Below, one piece after another: positions 37,957 to 51,949 of a DNA stretch of 64,000 nt. The notes under the pieces were generated by a model. That model saw only the letters and a list, made by a program, of their open reading frames with translations. It was not told the DNA's origin and made no database searches. Where the stretch lies: the NCBI GenBank assembly GCA_022496805.1, contig CM040085.1, positions 45,971,811-46,035,810 on the forward strand. Reading direction: 5' to 3'. Numbering within the stretch: position 1 is the first letter of the stretch; the number at the start of each line of letters is the position of its first letter. Position numbers and translations under genes: made by a program. Source of the stretch: Pohlia nutans. Lineage: Eukaryota > Streptophyta > Bryopsida > Bryales > Mniaceae.

Positions 37957-40600
37957 CCGGCGCATTCTGCCACGCGTGCAGTTACATATCTCACCCTGCC
38001 GGGCTCGACGTGCAGCCGCTTGCATGGCAAAACGCGCTGGTATATGCGCGCTCTCTAGTACAGAAAAAATGAGGGGCGACACAGCATACTACTGAGGCTC
38101 TCAATGCCTTGGCCGTGCCCAAAATCACTCGGGACAAACGGCAGTGTTGTGTGCTTTTTAATTCTTCAAGGATCAAGAAGTCCAAATTGGGACAAACGGC
38201 AACATTGTGTGCTTTTTAATTCCTAAAGAATCAGATAATATTCAATAGTTTTCATGTGCTATGTCTTTCCTTCATACACTCGGCTCATTATCTTGGAACT
38301 CCACTTGTTCAATTAGCTATCGATGGAGGTCATGTTGGATGTGGAATATGTTGTACATTCTCTTGTAGTTTGAAGTTTCTCTTTTGATTTGAAGTTTGAT
38401 TTGAAGTAATATATCTTGAATGAAATCTCCAAATTGTGGATGAAAACAAAATTATGGATATGTGATATCATCTAATGTGATATTTTCAATCCAATATGTG
38501 GATGAATGTTGAAATTTGGAGCACCACTATAGCATTTTATATCGTCACTTTGGCACCTCGTCACATAAGGTTCATAAGTCCCTTGGGGATCACTCCCTTT
38601 CCCTCATGTGGTACTGTAGCCATGCCGACCTTTTAATATCATAAACACGGAATAATTGTACTCACGAAACACTGCTCATCCACTCTTAACTTTAAGTATT
38701 CTGACAACATCCCTTATTCTTCACACGGATGCTATTCTCTAACAGAATCTCAATGAGATTCGGAGGCCGGTGAGTAGATGAGGCTCAGTCTTTGAAGAAC
38801 CTTATGAAAAATGAAAAAAAAATACCCTATTGTGGATTGTTGGTGTTTAGCACGTCACAATGGGACGGGACTTATAGTAGACATGCCAATGACCGCACAG
38901 TTTCACCGCACAATTCCAATAGAAATGTAATGTATCGCCCAATCACCGCATGCCGTGTAGTAGAGGGCTCCAAGTAAACTTCCATTAAACATCACATCCC
39001 AATGTGTTTGACGTGCAATAAAAGATATTGTACAAAACATTTTTCAGTGTGATTTTTTCAAGGTGAATTCCAACTTGATATACCACAATCTTTCAAAAGT
39101 TGAGACGGTGTAAGTTTCTACATTGACGTGAGGAAGAATTTGAATATTGCCTGTGCGGTCATGGCCCATTCTGAATACCATTCACCCAACGCGAGTGTGA
39201 GAGAGAATCTACGTTCATCAAGTAAATTTTGGTAGCTATAGTGTGCTCCTATAAAAGTTTATTTTTTTAACTTGACGCATGCAAGAAGTTGCTCCAACGC
39301 ATTTTGGTTGCCGCAAGAAATTTGCGCTCCACCAACGCACACGCGTTGGCCAAAGCATGAAGGGACAAGGCTCTGACACCGCAAGAAATTGTATATTATT
39401 TTTGAAATTTACCTTACATCGTTCCAGGAACGCAACGTTCGCAAGAGCTGGAGCTTCTTGGTGTGAATGGGCCATCATTGGCATGTCTACCTTCCATGTA
39501 AATGCAGCCATTTTGACTGCAAAGGGCTGCGGATGTTCTAAATTACGGTAGCACTCCAGTGGACTCCTGTCAGCGTGCAAGTTACTGTTGCCCAACGCTG
39601 ACATACTGTACTGTTCAGTGGGTCGGTGGTAAAGGAAATGGATGAACGTCTCTGTTGACGTGAAGGAAGGATGAATTACGGTGGCTCCCGTGAAAAGGCA
39701 CGGCATGCGAGGAAGGTGCCAGTTCCGTGATCTGCGGGCGGTCAGGAGAAGAACGGCGGCCGCGGCCGGCCGTCTGACGATCTGACGGACATGTCATGGC
39801 TCTTGTTACCGCGCCGCATTTCCACTTGGAAACCACATTATTCACCTGCCAGGTAGAGGCACCCATTACCAATCTTGTCAAAACCTAGATACAGGTGGTC
39901 TGTAATGTTCAGCCCATGTACATAGGTGTTCAAAATGGTTTGAAATACAGTGTGAAATTGGACTTCATAAATTCATAGCTAACATAACATTCAGTAATAT
40001 GCATTGTCTATGCCTTGGCTCTACGGTAGATGGTGTGGAATATTCCACACCCAATAGTACTTCATCAATAGCTAAGTGAACAAGTGAAGGCTCAAGGTGA
40101 TGGACAAAGTGCATGAAGGAAAGGGAGTGGACATGAAGGCTATTGATGTTATGAATTCAAAAATACTAGTAAATTTTATTATTAAAAATAATATGGAAAT
40201 GTCGTGACGTTGAATTTGTATTATTGAATGAGCAGTGTCACGAAATGTGTTACGAATTCATCCAATAAGATGAAGGTACTCTGCTTCACAATTTCATACC
40301 TTACGATATGCAAAAGTGGGGAAAATCAACCCAACCATGGTACTACGATATTGCATTACAATGGGCTTTGTTCTAGTGTGTTATCAATAAATAAGATAAC
40401 ATGAATTTATTTATTTTCCATAACATGACATTTTCATGTTATTTCTAATAGGAATTATTATTAGTGAAATTATGATTTATTCTTGTTTTTGAATATCAAG
40501 ATTTTGATTTTATCAATCCATTGCAAACAATCCTACTTGTTAATTCTATTTACAAATAATTTTATATGCTTACTTAGTGTTAAAAATGGATACTACAACC
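37957..40600. other. intergenic repeats, no gene
   Basis: About 38133-38176 and 38189-38230 are a ~56-bp tandem duplication built on 'gggacaaacggca'. About 38418-38565 is a second copy of the dispersed repeat seen at 4920-5050. About 39700-39800 is a short GC-rich patch with 'gtctgacgatctgacggac'. Open frames at 39236-39881 match no family I recognise. Confidence 0.5.
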
Positions 40601-41050
40601 TTAACCCCTAAAGAACCATTGTTAGTTCATGGTACAATTCAGAGTTTGGGTAGGTACTTGTGATCTAATTTTAGTGAATTTTTTTGAAAATATAATTGAA
40701 GTACGTGGAGGAAAAATGAGCTTTGTGAGGTTTATTATGTTTTATCGTTTTTACAATCGGTGCTTGAAAAGAAAAGTCATGCTAAACACCAAGCCATTAC
40801 CAAAAAAAACATAAAAAAATGTAAGTAAAAAGATTTTTAAACCATTTTTCATAGAGAATATTTATTGTATATATAAATGTAAGGCTTTTATTCATTCCAT
40901 TTGGATAAATTATGTGAAAATTATACAGAGTCTTATTTTGCAGGCAATTGGGACTTCTTTTTAACAAAACTAATACATATGATTCATTTTTGAACTCAAT
41001 ATTCACATTTTTTCAAAAAAGAAGTTAATAGGGCTTAAATGTCTTGCTTA
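40601..41050 (+). mobile_element. TTAA-type element family C, left part
   Basis: It begins TTAA-CCCCTAAAGAACC, and its first ~110 bp follow the element at 23250-24288 ('gagtttgggtaggtact' against 'gagaactgggtaggttcc'). No convincing right end is seen. It is truncated or runs into the repeat block that follows. Confidence 0.5.
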
Positions 41051-41870
41051 AACATTCTAGTGTGGAAGCATGTGTGAACTTTAGTGGAGAGAAGGTGTTG
41101 CTCTTGTAATCAAGTTCATTTACATCCGTCCACAAAGAATATGGGTTAAGAAGTAGTAAGCGAACTCTAGCTTTTGAAATGTGTCCTACACAGATTTTTG
41201 GAGTCCAATTGAACATAGAAGATGAAGTTTTATAGAATTTTTTCCAATTAACAAAAGTTGAGAAATCAAGCCTTCTTCTACCTCCAACAAGTTTTGTGTC
41301 AAAATAAGTCTTTATGCAAAAGATATGGACAAAACATTGCAGCCGTGTAAAGGTCAAAAAATTAAAATGCGTTCCTAACAGTTTTTTGGAGCTTATTTGT
41401 GCATAGAAGATCAACTTTTTTGGAATTTTGTTGGTCTAAGAAAAGATTAGAAATCAAGTAATATTTCACCTCCAACAAAATTTATGTCATTTGAAGACTC
41501 TATGCAAAAGTTATGCGTGTTATAAAAATGAAGACTAACTAGGTGCTTCACCTCAAAGTTTACATATCCCATATGCATTGTTGGATACAACTCCACTCCA
41601 CTTGCGTAAAGCATAGAGCATTCTCCACTCTTCACTCACATCTTACTTGTCAACCAATGCAAGAGAGTTGTATATGATAAAAATTTAAAGAGATTTCAAA
41701 AAAAAAAAATTAAGCGGAATTTTAAAAAAATTAAAGAGAAAAGTGCCGAAAGTATTAATATACTATTTTTAGGTGCCGAACCTATTTTTTGAACTTTAAT
41801 TAAATATTAGGCAACAAGTTGCCGAACCTGCTAGTAAACTACGGTAATAGGGCTTAAATGTCTTGCTTAA
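41026..41870. repeat. 26-bp perfect direct repeats enclosing an ~0.8-kb block with an internal duplication
   Basis: 'taatagggcttaaatgtctt' plus six more bases occurs at 41026-41051 and again at 41845-41870. Between them the block 'ttttttggag....catagaagat' is duplicated (about 41190-41250 and 41380-41430). The unit looks like an insertion or a tandem duplication remnant. No coding sequence is recognised. Confidence 0.7.
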
Positions 41871-44800
41871 CCATTAGGATTGATGTATTTCAATTTTATA
41901 TTAGAACTTTTAATGATTTACTTTTTCTTTTGATCTTGTACCTACTTCTACTTAACAATTTTCAAAGAATGAAGATGAAGTTGATATTTTTGAAAAAACA
42001 TTGGGACTTATTCACATGGTGTACAAAGAATGCAGTTGAAGTCATTGTGATTGTTGTAAATCTACATAAAATCAGCCTTAGGCTCTTTTAGGCTCTCATG
42101 TTATGTTTTAGTGTTGCTTTTGGGTTCAAATGTAAGGGGTTGCTTTTTGGATCAACGATGACTTTAGATGCACATAATTATCTCAATCCCATACCACATT
42201 TTGTCAAACTGATTCTAAAAATTAAAATTAAAATTGTAAATCATAAGATTAAAATTGAAAATGGTGTTAACAGTAAAATAGTAACTACCGGTAGTCTACC
42301 GACCTGGTTTTTTACCACTTTGGTAATTTTCCAAGTCACCACAGAAAGTAGATTTAGGAAAGCCTTTTTTACCGATCTCACAATACTAGGTCAGATCGGG
42401 TTGTACTTGTATATAAGCAATAGAGCCAAACTCCTTGGCAAGGCACATTTTTCCGAACTCTAGTTTGATTTTTTCTTTGCTTTGGATTCAGTTTTCCTTT
42501 TTGCTTTCACTCCTTCCGAGTACCATCACTTCGGTATTTGTGTTATTTTGTGTCCCTGACTATCTTGCATGAGGTTCGTACTAACTACCGAGTGCAGGTC
42601 GGTAATTGTAAGAAGTTATGTGTTCCGATCCTCATAGAACTTAGCTCAGAGTCTTTTTGCTCCGACCATCTCTTGTTTCCATAAGCTCGGTAGTTAGATA
42701 TTGAACCGTTGTAGAAAAAGAAGAGCTACCAAATGGTAAAAAATAAATAAAGCAGAAAATTGTTGTGTTTCATTTGTGTTTTATGGGTAGAAAAAAAAAA
42801 TCATAATTTTATTAGAAATAAGCTTTTTCTTAACTTAGAATAATTTTTGTTTATATAGAGACAAACATGCTACGTGACTGTAATATCAAGATTATTTTAT
42901 TTTATTTAAAAAGAAATAGATCAGTGATTTTATTATTGTTACTAGCATAACACATAATTACATACTGAGATGTCAATAGAATTTGGTGAAATTCCTTTAC
43001 TTTGAAAATTCTAGTAAACAACAAAGAATGAAACTCACTCCTTCAAAATCCTATATAAATCACACCAATATGAGTTAATTGATATTAAACATTTCTATAT
43101 ACCAACAATACCAATTAATCCACTTTGATGCATCATGTGTAGGGTTTTAACTCCTAAGCGTCTAAAGAGCCCAATATGACCACAATTGGTCATTTTTCAG
43201 TTAAACGCTCATTTTCACCTAGTTTCTTATTTCGAATGAAAATAATTTCAACTAGGAAAGTGTGGGGTTATCTTCTACTTTCTAATTCAATTTACTATTT
43301 TTCAAAATTGCTAAAATTACGTTTTTCACAACACTTTAAAGTTAAGAACCCTAAAATTTTAATATACATTGTAGAAAAAGTTTTTTAATCGAATTTCTTT
43401 TTATATGATCTCAAGAAGCATGCAACTTAGACCTTGTTGTTCATCACTATTGTTTACATTTTTCCTTTAAAACATCATACTATTTTAAGCATTTTGTAAT
43501 TACTATGATTTTTACAAGGAAAAAACTTGGGAAATTCTTGTTAAATTATTATGAAAAAATTAGGGTAAATCAATTTAAGCCCTAGATGCCTACAGCCCTC
43601 TCCAAATTGGCAAAGATGTATTATAAAATGCAATTAAGAGAGATATTTTGAACTTGATGTATGAATAAAAGTTGTACATTATGAATTTTAGATTCTATCG
43701 ATATGGTTAAATCTATGATTGCAATCACCAATATTTTGTATAAAATTTGAAGCTTAAAATTCAAAATTCTTTTGTAATTCAATTACGAATAAGAGATTGA
43801 CAATTTATGGGTAAAATTTGTTGTGATCATGGGTTGAAATGTAATACTCTAAGTATAATGATTTTAGAGATTTTTTGGTTACTTAATTGGGGATCTATCT
43901 CTATTGAGAAGAACAACACTCCCCATCACTTTTCTGGTCTAGTAGTTTAGTTTTAGCAAAATGAAATAAATAATGATACTTTCAAGTCCAACCACAAGAT
44001 CTTGTTAGACTAATATGAGAACAAGTGAAAAAAATTAGAAAGTTGAGTTCATAGATTGCAAAATATCGGTGTCTAAAGTGAAGAAAACATTCAATGTTTC
44101 TAAGTGTAGCATGTTCAAATAAATCTTACAATTATTAAGGCTGTTTTTGAATTAGGAAGTTTTTTTTAAAAATTATTATTGTTATTTGGAACTTTTGACC
44201 ATCCATTAGATATAGATTCGTAAGAACTTCCATAAATAATTCAACAAAAATATACTAAAAACTCTAACCGAGCAAGCTCTCCAAATGCATAAAAAAAATT
44301 CTATAACTTAGGTCCTTTAGAAATTGACATAGTAAATAATGGTAAGCTCTTTACATTTGCTAGATATAAATTGAAAATAATTGATGGTGTTTTTGGACAT
44401 ACATAAGACTATATATAAGAGATAAAATAATTTGGAAACCTTGGAATGATTGATTAGTAAAACGAGCTTTTGTGGATCCAAATATTCTTCTATAAGAATG
44501 TCATGCAACTCATGTGGTTAACGTTGACGTAACCTCTCTCTTCATTCACAAGATCAAACTCATATGGCCTTTATTTTGCAATCCTTAAGGCTTTCTCTAT
44601 GCATTCTATTTTGTTGTCTATTCATGTCTCCAAATCATACTTCCATTTTTTTCAACAAATTTAACCTATTCACTCTGTCTTTGAAAATCTTTAGCGGGAG
44701 ATAGCTCTATTAAAACCTCAATAATGAACTCAGACACTCTTGTCAAAAATTTGGTAGGTGTATTTTTGGAAATTTCATCTTAGTCTTCTTCATTTATAAT

Positions 44801-44986
44801 TAAAATTTCCATCCCACAATATTGACCCCTACACGTCTTTTGGGCTCTGTATATATATGACCACCATATATTTGCATGTATTCACCATTTCATTTAGTGA
44901 AATACAACAGATGCGTTGTGTACTCAAGTATAAAGATTAACTCTGATACATTGATGAAGTGATTTAATATGGTAACAATCATATGC
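41871..44986. other. intergenic, one truncated family A element, no gene
   Basis: The frame at 42098-42463 is probably chance. About 43145 has a TTAA-type left end ('TTAACTCCTAAGCGTC') without a clear partner. About 43570-43890 matches the 5' part of family A elements ('gatgtattataaaatgcaatt', 'tattttgaacttgatgtatg') and then breaks off. Confidence 0.5.
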
Positions 44987-45376
44987 TTAATCCCTAAAGA
45001 CCAAAGGGGTATAGAGCAAACTAAGATGTATTATAAAATGTGACTTCCATAACTTTAATGAAGTTTATCCCAAAAAATAAAATGCAAAAAATGATGTTAA
45101 AAAATGATTCATACAATCAAATTTCCAAAAATAGTTCAGATTTTCATTCAATAATTATAGATGCAATTCACTTTAAAATCCACCAAAATTTATATATTAT
45201 ATTTTTTAAATTCAAAATTTGACATCATTGGTTAGAATTGTATTTCTCATTCTAAAAGCAAAAAAAGCAAAAGAATTGATGAAAAGAACAACATTACTTT
45301 CTCCAAGTAGTAAATTTGTAACATTCGACAATGTAGAGGTGTTTGTTTTTGAAAAATTCCCCTAAGTGGAGTTTAA
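44987..45376 (-). mobile_element. TTAA-type element family E, truncated copy 3
   Basis: It begins TTAA-TCCCTAAAGACCAAAGGGG, the reverse complement of the family E right end. The part at 45240-45372 matches 30475-30570 inverted. It stops at the TTAA of the next element, so its other end is missing. Confidence 0.65.
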
Positions 45377-46270
45377 CCCTTAACTGCCCAACCATGCAAA
45401 TTCAGCATTATCGATGTACAAAATCACCGCCACTTTCCTCATAGATGAAAGGGTTTTTTCAGTGTGGTGTCTTTTTTACATGAAATTTTCAAGTAGTGAC
45501 TTGTACGTAAGTGAATCCAGATTAGGAAAAAAATTGAAATTGAATTTACTAGGTCCTTCCATTCCATGTGAGCTTCTATTTTGACAAAAAAATCCAAAGT
45601 TTTGAGATGTTGAATGCACACTAAATCCATTCTTTGGGGCTGTCATACAAATGAAAGTTGTCGATGATGACTTTCTATGACATTCATATGGTTGGATTAT
45701 GTAACAATGTTAAAATATGTTTAAATTTGATTTAAAAAAGATTTGTTTTAATTATATGAAAAATACAAAAATACTCATTATCTTATGAATTTTGGACTAT
45801 CTGACAAAAAGTGCATAATGTACAACATTGAATCATCTTTTGCATAATGTGCAATGTTTCAAGCTATTAAATTATCTTTTGATTGCTTACAAAGATATCT
45901 ATGGAACTATAATAAAACTTCTGTGAACACCTTCACCACTATCGAAGCATAATGATTTCAACTGATTATAATCAACTACAAGATGAAAGTGTTAAAATTG
46001 TAATTTTAGTGAATTTTCAAAAAAAATCTTGTAAATTCATTTGAAAAATATCTAGGTAATTTATTTCAAACTCAACCGTATGAATGTCTACTAATAAGGA
46101 TGTCTTGCATATGATCTTTACATTTGAAGCTCAAAAGGTTAAAGATGCCTTATTTTATAATAAGATTATAAATATATACGTAAATTCAAAATTTTAGTTT
46201 TTCAACCTTAGGAAGCCCCTATAAAAAGGCAGCGACCATAAAATGGTTGCTTGGAGCATTAGGGGGTTAA
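45373..46270. mobile_element. TTAA-flanked element, ~0.9 kb
   Basis: Ends are TTAA-CCCTTAACTGCCC and GGAGCATTAGGGGG-TTAA. It shares its left TTAA with the truncated family E copy. Non-coding. Confidence 0.7.
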
Positions 46271-46488
46271 GGCGGACATATCCATTACCATCCATTTAAC
46301 AATTTATCCTCATGTACTAGGGGTGTACATTTGTAATCTAAAATTTACGCCATTTATACATGCGGTCAAAATTCACTGTTGAGTAGTAATATGTATGTCT
46401 AACTTATACGCAATACCAAACATGGTTGTAGCAGAACTTCAATTCCGTTAGGGGCCAAATTCGAGTTCTTGTTTGAAATTCTTTTATT

Positions 46489-46723
46489 TTAACCCTGAAA
46501 AGGCCCTTGGGGTCCCTCTCTAGAACCTGTATGTAGCCCTATAATTATTCAATTGTGATTTAATATATGAATTGTGATATATTGTTATATACATATTATC
46601 ATGATTATTAATTAATTTTACTTTGTACCGAAAAGTGTTTGATCATTGTTATTTTGATGAAATACCACCAAATACAAAATATACTATATGGCTGCGAAGG
46701 GCTTCGGGCTGTTCAAGGGTTAA
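46489..46723 (-). mobile_element. TTAA-flanked element family F, compact copy
   Basis: Ends are TTAA-CCCTGAAAAGGCCC and GGGCTGTTCAAGGG-TTAA. It is the uninterrupted counterpart (inverted) of 10583-11631. Confidence 0.85.
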
Positions 46724-47094
46724 CCCTTAAACGTCAAGAGGGCCTAGGCGAGGCAGCCCGGAAGGCACCTAAATTTTCGGAGAGAAAAAAAAAAAAAAAA
46801 CGAAAAAAAAAAAAAAAAAAAAAAAACGGCTCTGCTGGGCGCTGCTGGTCAGCACTGTAGCACTGTGGCACCTCAGTTGCCCCAACCTCAAAACCTATTC
46901 AATTTGTAACTTTGATTGCTTACCAATGATTCCACAATCTCTCAAATGAGGCGCAAATTTGGAATCTAAATCACTTTTTCAGTAGCTTTCCAACGCACCA
47001 ATCCTCGCTTGATTTGGTTGAGAAAATCCACTTTTTTCTTCATTATTCTCTCATAAATAAGCCCATGGGGCTTACTTTGACGTTTAAGGGTTAA
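46720..47094. mobile_element. TTAA-flanked element with long perfect inverted ends
   Basis: Ends are TTAA-CCCTTAAACGTCAA and TTGACGTTTAAGGG-TTAA, with 18 matching bases counting TTAA. It shares TTAA 46720-46723 with the preceding family F element. It contains a poly-A tract at about 46785-46826. Confidence 0.88.
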
Positions 47095-47382
47095 AACCGG
47101 GGTAATCAGGGAAGCTGATGGAATTGAATGAATGTAACTGATTGATAAGTTATCTGGTTGATGTTTACTACTCCTGGACAACACGTTATGCATGCAGTGT
47201 TGGGTGCAGTACTAAGGGTCTAACAGCTGAGCCCTAGGCTTCTGCGGACTGATATGTATCGAGTGCGGACCTCTCATGATAATTCATGACAATGTTGCGG
47301 TAATGCTGTTGATGTGTTTTGCAGCTTCAAGTACCATCCCCCTTCATTTCTTACAATTGTACTTCTCCTGTACACACAGACT

Positions 47383-47832
47383 GCAACCCCTAAAGGACCA
47401 CAGATTCCGTCGAGGTTTGAAAATGACAAATTCAATCAATCGTATTGTGAAAAATCAATACCGTAGTTTCCTAGCAGCTTGGGCAGCTTTCTACCTAATA
47501 ATTAATTAAAGTGCAAAAAACAATCAGGGAGCACCAAAAATAATATATTAAAATTGGATATATATATGAATTGTCAAACTCTTCTTTGAATTGTCAAACT
47601 CTTCTTTTAAGAGGACTTTAGCGATTTCATTCACATTTTTGCCCATTTTTTCTAGTTTAAAATTAGCCATTTCCAAAATAAAATAAGATTATGACGAATA
47701 TTCACCAATTTTCTTTTCTTTAGTACCATCTAAATTACTATAGCTTCCTAGCAACTTGGTCAGAAAATAAATAATTAAAAAGGTGCCTAAATTTTTGAAA
47801 AATCACTGACTTAGTCTTCCCCCAAAAATAAA

Positions 47833-47927
<95 letters not shown>

Positions 47928-48044
47928 AGCATTGCATGTGTTATTCAAAAACAAGTGAGTTTGAATGAAATGAAGTCCACAATTACTAAAAAAAGAAAGA
48001 AGACATGAAACCCAATTTGGGCTTCTTGGTCCTTTAGAGATTAC
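47383..48044 (+). mobile_element. TTAA-type element family D, carrying nested element G and a TA tract
   Basis: The left end 'CAA-CCCCTAAAGGACCAC' and 'atgacaaattcaatcaatcg' match the AIG1 intronic copy at 28042-28285. So does the right end 'gggcttcttggtcctttagaga'. Between them is other material, including element G blocks at 47458-47520 and 47735-47924 and a (ta)n tract. Confidence 0.6.
47822..47924. repeat. poly-A then (TA)n microsatellite
   Basis: About 28 A are followed by roughly 37 TA units. The long open frame on the minus strand is an artefact. Confidence 0.95.
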
Positions 48045-49650
48045 TCTTTATGTTAGCATGGACAACTCGCAATTTTGAAGCCTCACAGATTTGTGAACAT
48101 TCATACGCTGCTGCCTGTTCTAATTTATGATGATTTGTCGTGTTGTTACCCTACCTGGCCGTTAGGGTTGGTAGGTCATGTTGAATAATGAATTCTTTTG
48201 CCCAAATGTTGAAAATTCTCTTTTTCGCCATAGGAACATTCTTTTAAAAAATAAAAAATAAAAAATAAAAAATAAAAAATAAAATAAAAGTAAAAATCCT
48301 AAAAATTTGGCTTCTCATTGGCTTCTCATTTTAGAAATGATTTTTTGGCAACCCAAACAGACGGATAAGGTAACTTTGAAAGGAAGTATGTTTCATTTGA
48401 ATTCAAGCTATAATCAATTTTTTCAATGCCGACAAATCTTTGAGCTATAACCCCAAAATTATTATAACCCCAAAATTATTATAACCCCAAAATTATTATA
48501 ACCCCAAAATTATTATAACCCCAAAATTATCAGTTTGTTGTGCCCAGGGGCACAAAACACGGACCGGAAGAGGGGGCGCAAAACACAAAAAATAATAATA
48601 ATTGGGTCCACGTCATACTACAACCCCCTTTTGGGTAAGAGTGAATTTTTTCTCTGATGTTTTCCAAAATATGTGTTTATTGTAAACCCCAAAGATGTCA
48701 AATCATTTCAAATTTTCAATTTCCGTTTTGCACATATACACAAAAGTCACTTGATAACAAAACTTTATTTTATTTTATTTTTAAGAAAAATGGAATTTTT
48801 TTCTTACACCAAATTCAAGGTTGAAATGGTAGAATGGGCTTTGCTTGGCTTGGTCAGCTCTGCAAATTTTATGGTTGAATTTCAAAATCTTCAAACCACA
48901 AAAGAGTTTCAGAAAATTTCAATTAAAATTTATTTTCATTGCATAATGCTTGAAATCTTAAAGTTACATTGTTAAGATTTACAACCAAGCCTCGATATTA
49001 ATAAATGCATTGAAAAATCATCCCATTTCACCAAGAAATTTAGTCTAATGAAAGGTTCAAAACTCGGAATGAGTGGTGTTTTTCCTAAACATATGTTGCC
49101 TATTTGTACCACAATTTGCAATCTAATCCATTGGAGGGTTTAAAAAACACCATTTTTTTTCATAATAGGGCCTTTCCTAGAGTAGCGCAAATAGTCACAC
49201 CTGGGGTAGTCACATCTTCACAATAGAGTCGAATACCTTATTCCATATCATTTTTTTTCTTCTTGAATCCTAATTGTAAATGTAAAAAAAGTGGATTATA
49301 GAATAGTTTGGCAATATTTTGAGTACTAAAGTTACTTGATGTTTTGAAGCCCAAAAGTATTCCAATTTTATTTTCAAAACAATGCTAAAACCTTCACTTT
49401 GTTTGATTTCTCTTGTGATCTTTGTGTATAATTTTTTACATGGGTGTATACTTCTAAAGATTTTAAGATTAAAATTCCTCACTAATTTCAAGATCATAAT
49501 GCTTTAACTAAAAAACAAGCATTTTTCAAACACTTTAGTCTTTAGTGGAAAATGTGTTTACAAATTTGTATTTTTTAATAATATATTGGAGAAATGAGTT
49601 GAAAATACATGAAAAAAAAATCAACAATAAAACTTAATATTCATTTTTTT

Positions 49651-49732
<82 letters not shown>

Positions 49733-51949
49733 TGGAAATTGAGTTCAACAAAGAGTTTTATATGCTATTTCAAGTTAAGAAGTTCTATGACTACTTGTAA
49801 ACAAAACTCTTTATAACTTTCATTTCATTCATAAAAAGAAAATGATTCAAAAAAATTCTAGATGTGGATATTGGTCTATCCAACCAATACCATTTTAAAA
49901 ATTAGAATATTAAAATTCAAGCTACATGCAATTTTTGTTGATTGAATCAAATAAACCTCGTAATTTTTGCAATACTCATTAGAATCACATGAAACAAAGC
50001 TTGACAATTGGGGATGTTCTAAAATTTTCATTCTACCTTTGTAAAAGGCAAGGTAAAAGGAGATTTCAACCCTTTATATGTTGCACATTTTTCATCAACT
50101 AAAACAAAAATAATGCGTTTTGCAGTAAATCTTGATAGGATTTCAAAGAGCCTAGGCTCATTTTTTAATTCTAAGGAGTTTCTATGCTATGAACATTTGA
50201 AAATTGCATTCATTTAATTTGGGGAAAATCATAAAACTAAAGTGATCGAGTATTAAGGGATGTACAAAATATATTCTTTTAATGTGTTGTATAGAAGAAA
50301 TTTACAAATTTACAATGTTTTGTATAAAAAGTTTAAGATATAAAAAATTAACTAATTATGTATCATATTTACATAGCATAATAAAGCAATGGGAGCCAAC
50401 ACCCTTTTGCAATGGGACCACAGTCTAGTTACAATTAGAAACTAAATTTACGTGGCAATGACACAATAGCCCCAAAATTCATGGAATACAAATGGCATTC
50501 CTTCATTACTTAGAAAAGCGGATCTAAGTAAAGATTTTCTTTTGATCTAGTTTTCAAAAGGGTGCTCCGTTGAATTGCTCTATTATACTATTCTTGTACT
50601 ATTTTTTTACTTACTATACTACATTTTATAAGTTATTGATTTTATAGTAATTGGCTAAATTCATTATAAATTAAAAAATTGAACTAAATTCCATTTCTTG
50701 ATGATTTTTTTCATTTATAATATTAAAAAACATACTTTTTAATGGTATCAATGAATTTGATAGTATTTTTTTAAGCTATAAAGTTTCTTTTGTCATTAGA
50801 TACGTAAAGAATAAGATTTGTAACTCTATTTGAACATTAAATTTGACATGAAAATTCATTCAATATTGTATATTAACAAATTAACATTATGTATTATTTA
50901 TTGAATCAAATAATTAAATTTTTGTTAAAAGATTCACTTGTATAAAATCAAAAGTACTTATATTGTATGCATACCAAGTATTCAATAATTTTCAAAGGTT
51001 GCACTTCTAATATTAAAATGTCTTTTCATTCTTTTTGCCTTTCCACCCTTCTACAATAATTAAGAAGAATTCAACATTTGAGCGATTGACAAATCAAAGA
51101 TTTTCATAAAAATTCATATTTACATAGCTTGTAAACATGGTTTTTGTATTTTTCAATGAAAGCGAAGAATTATCTTCTTTACTTTCTTAAAACATGATTT
51201 CAAAGCATACAGGTGTAAGATTGAAATTAAATTGATTCGCAAATGTACTCAGATCAATTTTTTTTTGTTTATTGTAGAATGTAAAAGTGAGATTATTATT
51301 TTTTTAAATTACTACAAATATTGTCTATATAAAATATGTGCATTATTATTGTTGGATGATAATACATTGAATAGTAACATTTGAAAAGTGCAAAATTGAA
51401 GTCACATTCTATTCTCCAAATAAAACAAATCAATTAAGCTTTGTTCTTTGATTTACTAGAAAATTAATCTAAGATTTTTGGAAAAAATTAGAAATTCAAT
51501 CTAACTTAATAGCCACAATTTTTCATTAATACCTTGTAGACTAAATAATCATTAAAAAAAAATCCTATATTTTGATTATTTAATAATAAAAGTATCATAT
51601 TTGTAATGAAACATTAAAACTTTACCTTTTGTGACATATCCACTCTCAAAATTTATACAATTTTGGAATTTTTGGAATTTTTAAGTAAAATCCTTTGTGA
51701 TAGTATTTGATTTAAGCATAAATTGAGATATGAAAAGATATCAATTAGAAAACTACATACATGCCGATCTTTTGAATGATTTAAAGATTCACACAAATGT
51801 GGTACATGCAATTGTATGGTGTAATTTAAATAAGAAAGCATGATCAAATTGCTTGTGAAAAGAAACAAAGTAGTAAATTAAAAGCTTTTACAAGTGAATA
51901 TAATTTTTTATCGTGTGGATTGTGTGATTTCTAAAAATAACCAAAAAGC
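48045..51949. other. AT-rich intergenic DNA with short tandem repeats, no gene
   Basis: Contents include (aaaat)n at about 48248-48290, five units of 17 bp 'ataaccccaaaattatt' at about 48447-48531, and (ta)n at about 49656-49727. The remainder, especially 50100-51940, is very AT-rich with no supported gene. Confidence 0.6.

Noticed and set aside
39236..39881. 156- and 88-codon minus-strand frames
   Set aside because: They match no family that I recognise and overlap a frame on the other strand of similar quality.
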